DNA of 64,000 nt from positions 50,723,741-50,787,740 of the forward strand of contig CM041465.1 in NCBI GenBank assembly GCA_023213395.1. The letters run 5' to 3'. Source of the DNA: Cycas panzhihuaensis (Eukaryota; Cycadophyta). This document shows positions 56,840-64,000 of the stretch, piece after piece. A program made the translations under genes and the position numbers. Each line of letters opens with the position of its first letter. The stretch's first letter is position 1. The notes under the pieces were generated by a model that worked only from the letters and a program-made list of their open reading frames with translations, was not told where the DNA came from and did no database searches.

Positions 56840-58498
56840 AAAAGTAGAGTTTAAATAAAATCACAAAAGGAATGGTGACAACAATGTTGAGACACAAAAG
56901 GGGTAGCAACGGGACTACAATGGCTCAAAATGGTTGGATATGTTGGATATATTGGTCATGAGAGGACAAGAGAGCCCTAGAGGTAAGCTACTAGGCTTGG
57001 GGAAGGCTTGCCCAGTGGAAAGGCAAGAAAAAGCTAGTAGATATATCCTTTTAGAATCTCTAAAGGTCATGGAAGGGCTAACAAAGGAATGGAAGGGAGG
57101 AGGAACTTTCCCTAGGAGCCTTAGGGGCTCAAATGAAGGAAAAAATAGATCCAAGACACCAAAACAAGCTAAAGGAGTATAAACATGAGTATGTTTTAGA
57201 GTGGCGCAAAAAATGAAATAGAAGGGCCTTTAGGGAGCTAGAGAGGTTTATCATAAATGTGCCAAAAGGAGGTAAAAAGGAAGCTGTAAGAGCAGAATAA
57301 GGGTCAGACCCTGAAGGCAAAGAGGATGAGGAAAACAAATTAATCCTAAGGGTTGTCACATTGAAGAAAATAGACATGGCACTTTGGGAGGCTCCGCGAA
57401 TAAAAGGGGGTGAAGGGGAAAAAATAGATTTTATTGTTGTAGGTCCCTCGAAAGATTTGGAGCCCTCCACCCTGATCAGTGAGGCTATGTCATCTTACAA
57501 GAGCACATACTAAGAGATTTGACCATTGGATCAGAGTGAGAGTATAGCCATTAAGACTAGGATGACAAGATAATGACCATCAGATCAAATCCAGTGAGTG
57601 GATCATACCTTAGATACTTCATTTTGTCATTTTAATTTGATGTCTATTTTTATGAATTTTGGATCTCATAAGGGCCACAGGGACCCCTTATAGCTCATCG
57701 GAGGCCCAGGGAGGAGGAGGATCAGGGCATTAGGCAGTATTAGTCCTAGTGGACCAAGTTAGACCCACCCAAGATAATTTATTTTGGATTTTTAGGGACA
57801 TCGACTTTTTTAGGGTGGTATTTACAGCCCTACGACGTTTGTCACGGTGCTGCGAAGTTTATGGCAGGGCCCAATAAGGGGCCAAAAAATCTCAATATGA
57901 CCCACATCAATATCTATGGTACTATAGATATTAATATAAGGCATAGACCAACTAGGGAAAAAAAAGTAAAAAGCTAACTAGATTAGATGGATTTGCCCCA
58001 TTTGAGGAAGCTCCAATCATTTAGAGGGAGATGACACATGGCAATGAGGTGTAGATAGTTTTTTTTATTAGTGATTTAGTATTTACAAGCTATTCTTACA
58101 GTTGACAACTATGAAAATATAGGGATGGCAATGATGAGCTTCATCAAGATGATGACAAGACAGGAGAGGACTACTCTACAATGTTGCAGGCTCCTAAAGG
58201 TGATCAAGACCCCAAAGTATACATCAGACCAATGACTATTGGTAAACATAATATCCCATTAGGATAGGATGAGGCACGTGTTCCATCTCCTGTATTTGGA
58301 GGATGTAACTATCATGTTAGGGAACATCAAGAGGATCCTAGAAGTGCCAGCTAAAGATACACCAACTTATTTGGGTACTTTACCTAGTACTGACACTACT
58401 CATAGGGAGGCAATAAGGTTCTTTATATGATCCCAAAAGAGCTTAGTTGGTGAAGAAGTCAATTATCAACCTTTTCTCCTTGAGATCCTAGCATTTAG
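56840..58498. other. No gene identified
   Basis: Overlapping open stretches on both strands (56934-57182 plus; 56915-57154 and 57129-57470 minus) have no domain. GACCATTGGATCAGAGTGAG near 57520 and a second GACCATCAGATCAAATCC near 57576 form a short imperfect repeat. A plus-strand stretch near 58150-58330 has few stops but is unrecognised. Confidence 0.4.
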
Positions 58499-59490
58499 TG
58501 TAGAAATATCAATAACATCAAAACAACAATGAGCTCACGAAAGGAAATTCTACACCAAATTATTTATCCTTGAAATTGATCCAAAAGTATGAGGAGTAGT
58601 ACTTTTATTAAACTATGAAAATCTCCATTTAATGGTGGAGAAATCAACTAGCAAAAGAATGGTAAAATTATAAGGAATAAATGATATAATTATACCATAA
58701 GGGGGACTCCAACCCTCCAAAATGCTTCTCCAAGGATGCTTCCCAAGTCAAGTGCCTTTCACCTCCAAGAACCACCTCTCTAACCCCTAATAGGGCTTAA
58801 TTTATAGAAAGAAACCAAAATTTCATGTTTAACAAGTGGCAATCATGCAAGTATAACCACTAACCACCAGAATGCATGTTGTCCAAGTTGGCCTTCATGC
58901 AATTCTTAAAAAGTTATAACTTCTAACTAATCTTAATGGATCCCAATTTGGATAAAATTTGGTGCACATATAGGAACATATGTCCCCTCTACTTCCTCAA
59001 AATTTTAGATCATTTTGATGTTATTTCACTGCATTTTTATTTATTTAATTATAATATGTATTTGTTGTTTTTCTGCTGTTCAAGTAGCCTTCATGTAATC
59101 CTTAAATGTTGTAGCTTTCAACTAACCTTAACTGACTCCAATTTAGCTAAAATTTGGTACACATATAGGAACCCATGTCTCCTCCGCTTCCTCAAAATTT
59201 TATGTCATTTGGATTTTATTGGCCCATATTTTTATTCATTTAATGATAATATGTATTTGCTATTTTTTTTCTACTAGATGTGGGATTAATTTTATGCAAA
59301 ACAAGGCTTGAACTCTAATCAAATGATATTTTCTGAACCCCACCTTTTGTACACATATATTGGGATGTGTCTTATAGATTTATACATAATTTTATATAAT
59401 TTTGATACCATTTGGCCATATCTCTTTTAGTTATACCAATGCCTAGCATTTTCTGCATCCTGTAAACATATGGTATATCCTCCTGGATCA
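58499..59490 (-). repeat. Element M 3' LTR
   Basis: On the minus strand TGATCCAGGAGGATATACC at 59490 to TTTCTACA at 58499 (TG...CA). A TATA region CTATAAATTAAGCCC lies near 58800. It contains a tandem duplication of about 196 bp (58893-59277). The partner LTR is beyond the window, so the borders rest on the polypurine tract and the TG...CA ends. Confidence 0.72.
58893..59277. repeat. Tandem duplication in the M LTR, period about 196 bp
   Basis: CTTCATGCAATTCTTAAA at 58893 and CTTCATGTAATCCTTAAA at 59089 start two parallel copies. Both contain AAAATTTGGT(A/G)CACATATAGGAAC and CTTCCTCAAAATTTTA. The plus-strand open stretch at 58936-59277 is a by-product of this repeat. Confidence 0.85.
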
Positions 59491-59502
59491 TGGCTCCCCC
59501 TT
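59491..59502 (-). other. Element M polypurine tract
   Basis: On the minus strand GGAAGGGGGAGCC-type sequence directly before the LTR start. Confidence 0.78.
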
Positions 59503-59514
59503 CCTTGGAAAATA

Positions 59515-60236
59515 GCCAACTCCTATTTGGCTTAGAATTGGAGATGGGGGGAGTGTTGTTCTCCTTGTTTCCTACTAAACCACTTGGCCTTACTAGGCAA
59601 TTACCCTGCTACTCTAATCCTGAAAGATTCATGTGTCTTATGTCTTATTTTGGTAGATTTTCTCTCCAAGATACAATCTTCCTTGAGAGGCTTCTCACTT
59701 TCCAAATACAAATCATCAACTGAAGGTAAAGTGAACTGGTCTTGTTCCTCATCTAGCATGGAGGGCTCAAAGAGTTTTAAGTATTCAGCATTTACTACTA
59801 AATATATTTGCATATAAGGTGGAAGATCAAGTTGGAAAGCATTGCCACCTACTTTTCTCAAAATCTTGAATGGTCCATACCTTATAGGTTTAAGTTTCTT
59901 GCCTTCTCCTTTTAACCTCTCCTTGCTCAAGTATAACCATACTAAATCTCCTTCTTGAAAAGTATACTCTTGCCTATGCTTGTCGTGTCTTTCCTTGTAC
60001 TTTTGTTGAGTCCTTAGAAGTTGATCATGTACTTCTTTGTGGACTCTCTGGATCTTCTCCAAGTATCTTAAAGCCTTGTCATGCTTCTCCTTCTCTTTGA
60101 CGGATCCTTCCTTAGTTTGTATGGAAAACTCTAAGTCAAATGGACTTTGAGGTAAGTATCCCAAACAAACTTCAAAAGTTGCTCTAAAGTGTGATGCATG
60201 CATTGCTCTATTAAATGCAAATTGTAGAAAAACCAA
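59515..60236 (-). pseudogene. Element M integrase, C-terminal part
   Basis: Open at 59601-60236: FAFNRAMHASHFRATFEVCLG, then a coiled-coil-like helix (KEVHDQLLRTQQKYKERHDK), the GPY/F-type segment GDLVWLYLSKERL and PIRYGPFKILRKVGGNAFQL, and VVNAEYLKLFEPSML. A stop at 59598 is followed in frame by KAKWFSRKQ, so the protein once went on. No clear chromodomain is visible. Confidence 0.85.
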
Positions 60237-60700
60237 TGATTCATCCTAAGTCTTTGGATGCTTGGAATTGTATCCCCTTAATAAATGTACCAAAGTTCTA
60301 TTCACTACTTTGGTTTGTCCATCTGTTTGAGGATGGAAACTTGTACTCCTCTTCAATTTGGTATCCATCATCTCCCATAGTGACTTCCAAAATGATGAAA
60401 GGAATCGAGTGTCCCGATCTGAAATGATGGAAGAAGGTAAGCTAAAATTCTTCCATACATGCTCGAAGAATAACTCAGTTGCTCCTGTACCTATGATTGT
60501 CTTTTTACAAGGTATTAGACATATCATTTTACTGAACCTATCTACAATAACAAAAAGTTAATCATGTCCCTTCCTAGTCATAGGAAGTCCCCCTAAGAAA
60601 TAAATGGAGATACTTTCCCAAGGTCTAGTGGGAATAGGAAGTGGTGTATACAATCCTAATTTTTTAGAAGAAGGCATAGAAGTATTACACATTACACATC
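60237..60700 (-). pseudogene. Element M integrase core (broken)
   Basis: On the minus strand SISIYFLGGLP near 60610 stands where the family has the first catalytic Asp (MDFLGGLP), so Asp is now Tyr. SDRDTRFLSSFWKSLWE keeps the second Asp. In HPQTDGQTKVVNRTL the third catalytic residue Glu is Lys. With two of three catalytic residues changed this integrase cannot work. A stop lies near 60558. Confidence 0.85.
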
Positions 60701-61650
60701 CTTACATTATTTTGCATTTTTGGCCATACAACATATCTTCTCAAGTTTTCTAAAGTCTTCTCTATACTAAAGTGACCAGCTACTTTAGAAGTATGGGCTT
60801 CTCTAAGCCACTTGATCTTGTCTCCTTTTGATGGAACATAGAGCTGCTCCCCTTTAAAAAGTAGACCATCCTTCCAAGCAAGTTGAGAAGGTCTTCCTTT
60901 CGCTAGGTTCTCTAATTCTTCCTTCAAAGCTTCATCTTCATGGTACAAGTCTTTGTAATCTTCATGATGCATTGGTTCCACCTCCAAACTCATAAGAGAA
61001 CTACAAACAAAAGTAGAAGAAGAAGTGGAACAAGGTGGTCTAGATAACATATTAGTAATTTTGTTATTAGATCCCTTTTTGTACTTAATTACAATATTAA
61101 ATTATTGTAAATAACTCATCCACTTCATGTGTCTTGCTTACTGTAATTTACTTTGGGTTTGTAAAAATTGAAGAGACTTATGATCAGTATGAACTACAAC
61201 CTTTTTTCCAAGCAAGTATGACCTCCAATGCTTACATGCTTGATGAAGTGCGAACATTTCTCGATCATATGTTGGGTAGTTCTTTACTTGAGGGGTGAAG
61301 ACTTCTGAATGGTAAGCAATAGGCTTCCCATCTTGAATAAGGACAGCTCCCATCATATTTCCACTTGCATCAGCTTCTACTTCAAAAAGCCTTTGCAAAT
61401 TTGGCATTGCCAAAACTAGTGCTTCACAAATTTTCTTCTTTAAAAGAAGAAAAGCTTCTTCCTCCTTGGAACCCCAAGTAAACTTTCTACTAGATTTTGT
61501 CAATCCATGTAGAGGTGCTACAACCTGTGAGAAATGAAGAATAAACTTTCTCAAGTATTGATAAGCTCCTAAAAAACTTATCATCTCTGTGATGTTTCTT
61601 GGCTTAAGCGATTTGAGGATGGCTTGAGTCTTGAGTGGATCGATGCTCAA
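60685..61650 (-). pseudogene. Element M RNase H and integrase zinc-binding domain
   Basis: Open at 61138-61650 and 60685-61050. RNase H has FEVEADASGNMMGAVLIQDG (first Asp), YDREMFALHQACKHW (Glu) and VVHTDHKSLQFLQ (second Asp), all intact. After a stop at about 61137, KYKKGSNNKITNMLSR ends RNase H. The H-H-C-C zinc segment follows with HTSKVAGHF and a frameshift between the two Cys. The CDS ends in a stop at 60685. Confidence 0.88.
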
Positions 61651-61656
61651 CTTTCC

Positions 61657-62388
61657 TCATCTAACCACAAAGCCTAAGAAGATCAAGTTCTCCTTACCAA
61701 ATTCACACTTCTTTACATTAAGCTTCAAATGATGCTTAGCCATAGTCTTTAAAACTTCTTCTATGTGCTGCAAATGTTCCTCCCATGTGTTGCTGAAAAT
61801 CAAAATGTCATCAAGATAGACAATAACAAAATTATCCAAGTAAGGCCTTAACATTTCATTCATTAGCCTCATGAATGTTGCAGGAGCATTACACAATCTG
61901 AAAGGCGTAACCATCCATTCAAAGAGTCCTTGCTTTGTTTTGAAGGACGTCTTCCATGTGTCCTCCTCCTTGACCCTAACTTGGTGATAACCACTTTTCA
62001 AATCCAACTTAGTAAAATAACAAGCATGCTGAATTTGATCAAGCAAATCATCTATGCCAAGTAAAGGGTAGCGATTTTTAATTGTAATTTTATTCAAAGC
62101 ACGAAAGTCTATACACATTCTCCATCCTCCATCCTTCTTAGGCACCAAGACAATTGGTGACCCACAAGGTGAACATAAAGGTCTTATGACCCCTTGATCA
62201 AGCAACTCCTCAACTTGCCTCTTTATCTCATTATTCTCTACAATGGAGTGTCTATACAAAGCAACATTAGGCAATGGTGCATCTCCTACAAGAGTGATTT
62301 CATGCTCTATCTTTCTCTTTGGTGGTAGCCCATCAACATGTTGAAATAGAATATCATACCTTGTCTTTAACTCCTCAATTTGTTGCAT
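61657..62388 (-). CDS. Element M reverse transcriptase (243 aa open)
   Basis: Uninterrupted gypsy RT: EHEITLVGDAPLPN, VEELLDQGVIRPLCSPCGSP, VLVPKKDGGWRMCIDFRALN (first catalytic Asp), FTKLDLKSGYHQVRVKEED, and YLDDILIFSNTWEEHLQHI with the two catalytic Asp near 61820. It ends at a single stop after FLGFVVR, beyond which the frame continues in RNase H (SIDPLKTQAILKSLKPRN). All catalytic residues are kept. Confidence 0.92.
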   Translation of the reverse strand: MQQIEELKTRYDILFQHVDGLPPKRKIEHEITLVGDAPLPNVALYRHSIVENNEIKRQVEELLDQGVIRPLCSPCGSPIVLVPKKDGGWRMCIDFRALNKITIKNRYPLLGIDDLLDQIQHACYFTKLDLKSGYHQVRVKEEDTWKTSFKTKQGLFEWMVTPFRLCNAPATFMRLMNEMLRPYLDNFVIVYLDDILIFSNTWEEHLQHIEEVLKTMAKHHLKLNVKKCEFGKENLIFLGFVVR

Positions 62389-63075
62389 TTATTTAGGTGA
62401 TATAAGAAGAGTGTGAGTAGAAGGAACTTCTTCATCTCCTAGCTCTTCTTTTCTCCTTACCATTAAGATGATGAATTTACCACATGCATTGATCATCCTT
62501 TTTGCTTGAATAGCTGAAATTAATGCTATCTTATCCAAGTACTTCTTTGTGGCCTTTATGATGAAACCCTTGTTATCCTTTATCAACCGATACTTTCTCC
62601 CCCTTTGATAGAAGAGTGCATCTTGATCCCACAAATAGGGACTCCCAAGCACAACATGGCATACATCTAATGGCACCACATCACATATTACTTCATCAAT
62701 AAAATCATTAGTGATGGAAAATTTAAGTGTACATTGCTTTGATATTTGAATTTCCATATCTTTATGGATCCAACCAAGAGGATATGGATGAGGGTGAGGA
62801 GTAGTTACCAACCCAATGCTCTTTACCAAACTTTCTGAGATCAAATTCTTTTGGCTCCCCGGATCTATAATGGCACCAATAATACTATTTCCTACTTGAA
62901 GCTTCAAGTGAAATAGTTCCTCCCTTGTAGCATCATCTTCATAATTTGTAAGTAGAGTAACCTTCTCTTCTTCTCCTTCACTTTGAATCTCCACCTCAGA
63001 AAGTAGTGCTTTCCTTTTTTTTTTCTTTCTTAATTTCATATCCTTGATATGCTTTGGCTTTAGGTTTGGATGCAA
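62389..63075 (-). pseudogene. Element M protease
   Basis: Open frame of 228 codons directly upstream of RT, separated by one TAA. The LKLQVGNSIIGAIIDPGSQK segment is the retropepsin-like active site, but the usual D-S/T-G reads D-P-G. DVCHVVLGSPYLWDQDALF and GRKYRLIKDNKGFIIKA follow as in plant gypsy proteases. The start is a basic KLRKKKKRKA stretch after the zinc knuckle. Confidence 0.85.
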
Positions 63076-63079
63076 CTTC

Positions 63080-63981
63080 TAACACTTTGCTATAATATGA
63101 CCACTAATATCATAATGCTCACAATAGTTAGAACTTTTAACAAAATTAATTCTTTTCTTCTTTCCTTCTTACCTTTCAAATGAGTGCAATTTAGAATTCT
63201 TTTCATACTTATTAGAAGTAAAAGTAGAATATTTAGACATGAATGTAGATTTCTTGCTTTTACTTTCTATTGCCATAGCCATCCTACTTACTTCTCCAAT
63301 GGATTGAACCTTAAAAAGCCTTAGTTCCTTCCTTATGTATTCATGTAATCCTCCAATGAATTTCATAAGAGTGACATGTTCATCCATATTAATACCAAGT
63401 AGCATGCCATGCCTAAAAAATAAAGAAGTATACTCTTGGACACTTACACCTCTCCCTTGGTGTAAATATTGCCAAGTGACCCATTGGTCTTCCTCATGAC
63501 CTATGAGGTAGAATTGCTTCTTTATTATTTTCTTAAAATCCCTCCATGAAAAAGAAGATACATCATGAGTCTTCAAATATGTATTCCACCATGTCAATGC
63601 ATATTTACACAACTTGAGCCTAGCAAATGAAAGCTTTTGAGCATTACTATAAGTATAAATTATGAAGTAGGTTTCAAGTTGATCCAACCAATTATCCAAC
63701 TTTTTAGCATTTACCTCTCGATCATAAGTTGGAATATCCAACTTTGCCTCTACCTTGAAAGGTTGATGAGATGAAGTACCCTTGCTTTCTTCAAATGAGT
63801 GCTTTAAGGTTTTCTCCTCTTCCTCTTCATGGTTGTGGTCATATATGGATCCTCCTTCAACTTCCTTCTCTTTGCCTTTTCCCTTAACTAGAGGTAGAAG
63901 TTGGGTCATCATTTGCATCAAGGCTTCTATGTTCTTCTCAAGCTTTTCAAATCTAATTTCTGCATTTTCTTTTTCAGCCAT
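63080..63981 (-). CDS. Element M Gag with zinc knuckle
   Basis: Open from the ATG at 63981 to about 63169 (270 codons). An N-terminal coiled coil (AEIRFEKLEKNIEALMQMMT) and a charged linker precede the retrotransposon Gag domain: WLDQLETYFIIYTYSN, LTWWNTYLKTHDVSSFSW, FKKIIKKQFYLIGHEEDQW, LHQGRGVSVQEYTSLF, and HVTLMKFIGGLHEYIRKEL. After a stop the zinc knuckle near 63120 reads CEHYDISGHIIAKC, with the second Cys replaced by Tyr. Only 19 bases lie upstream in the window. Confidence 0.88.
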
Positions 63982-64000
63982 GGTGCTTGGATTCTTTCTT

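Larger units (their letters stand above)
58499..63981 (-). mobile_element. Element M: Ty3/gypsy element, 5' LTR outside the window
   Basis: On the minus strand gag begins at 63981, followed by zinc knuckle, protease, RT, RNase H, integrase, polypurine tract and a 992-bp 3' LTR. The order RT-RNase H-integrase defines Ty3/gypsy. The coding region has only a few stops and frameshifts, so it is much better kept than most copia elements here. Several catalytic residues are changed. Confidence 0.9.

Noticed and set aside
56915-57470. Overlapping open frames on both strands
   Set aside because: Low-complexity charged or Ser/Pro-rich products without motif; neither strand is supported.
58936-59277. 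113-codon open frame with an internal protein repeat
   Set aside because: It lies on the antisense strand of the M LTR, and the protein repeat is simply the 196-bp duplication.
1-64000. CRISPR arrays, bacterial operons or phage-type systems
   Set aside because: No regularly spaced direct repeats with unique spacers and no bacterial gene structure; all coding remnants are plant retrotransposon domains.

Overview
This is an AT-rich stretch of plant nuclear DNA made almost entirely of decayed LTR retrotransposons. I found no intact host gene, no structural RNA gene and no prokaryotic feature. The plant assignment rests on many Ty1/copia LTRs followed by a TGGTATCAGAGC primer-binding site (initiator tRNA-Met type), one Ty3/gypsy polyprotein of a plant type, and deep nesting of elements. 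The density and age of the insertions suggest a large, slowly purged genome, such as a gymnosperm, but the species cannot be told from the sequence. Element names A to N are mine.

Positions 715-33574 are one old plus-strand copia element (A), recognised by LTRs at 715-1006 and 33279-33574 and an exact CTTTC target duplication. It has been inflated from roughly 5 kb to 32.9 kb by insertions. Inside it sits minus-strand copia H (2388-6215, 5' half missing). Against H lies minus-strand non-autonomous element D (LTRs 6216-6499 and 24824-25107). Inside D is minus-strand copia E (6554-21026). E is split twice, by plus-strand gag-only element F (6957-11113) and by plus-strand full-length copia G (13461-20245). 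A second non-autonomous element, C (25876-29518, exact TTACC duplication), sits separately in the A leader. The nest is therefore five levels deep. LTR divergence counted by eye falls from about 17% in A and C to about 6% in G, which agrees with the nesting order.

Positions 33575-39486 hold an LTR with a primer-binding site (34214-34630), a copia gag remnant (35690-36440), a 71-bp TC microsatellite and poorly understood degenerate sequence. Positions 39487-52150 hold minus-strand copia K, split by the small LTR element L (41947-43763, exact TACTT duplication), then minus-strand copia J, which is inserted just upstream of the K gag and belongs to the same family as G. Positions 52151-58498 are mostly non-coding, with a diverged tandem duplication and an isolated RNase H domain. 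Positions 58499-63981 are a minus-strand Ty3/gypsy element (M) with a 992-bp 3' LTR and a nearly readable pol; its 5' LTR lies beyond the window.

Most stop codons in G and J fall at Gln or Trp codons, as expected from deamination of methylated cytosine, and at least six fall at the same codons in both copies. C, D and F carry only a Gag-like ORF close to the 3' LTR and would have needed enzymes from relatives of A, H or K to move.
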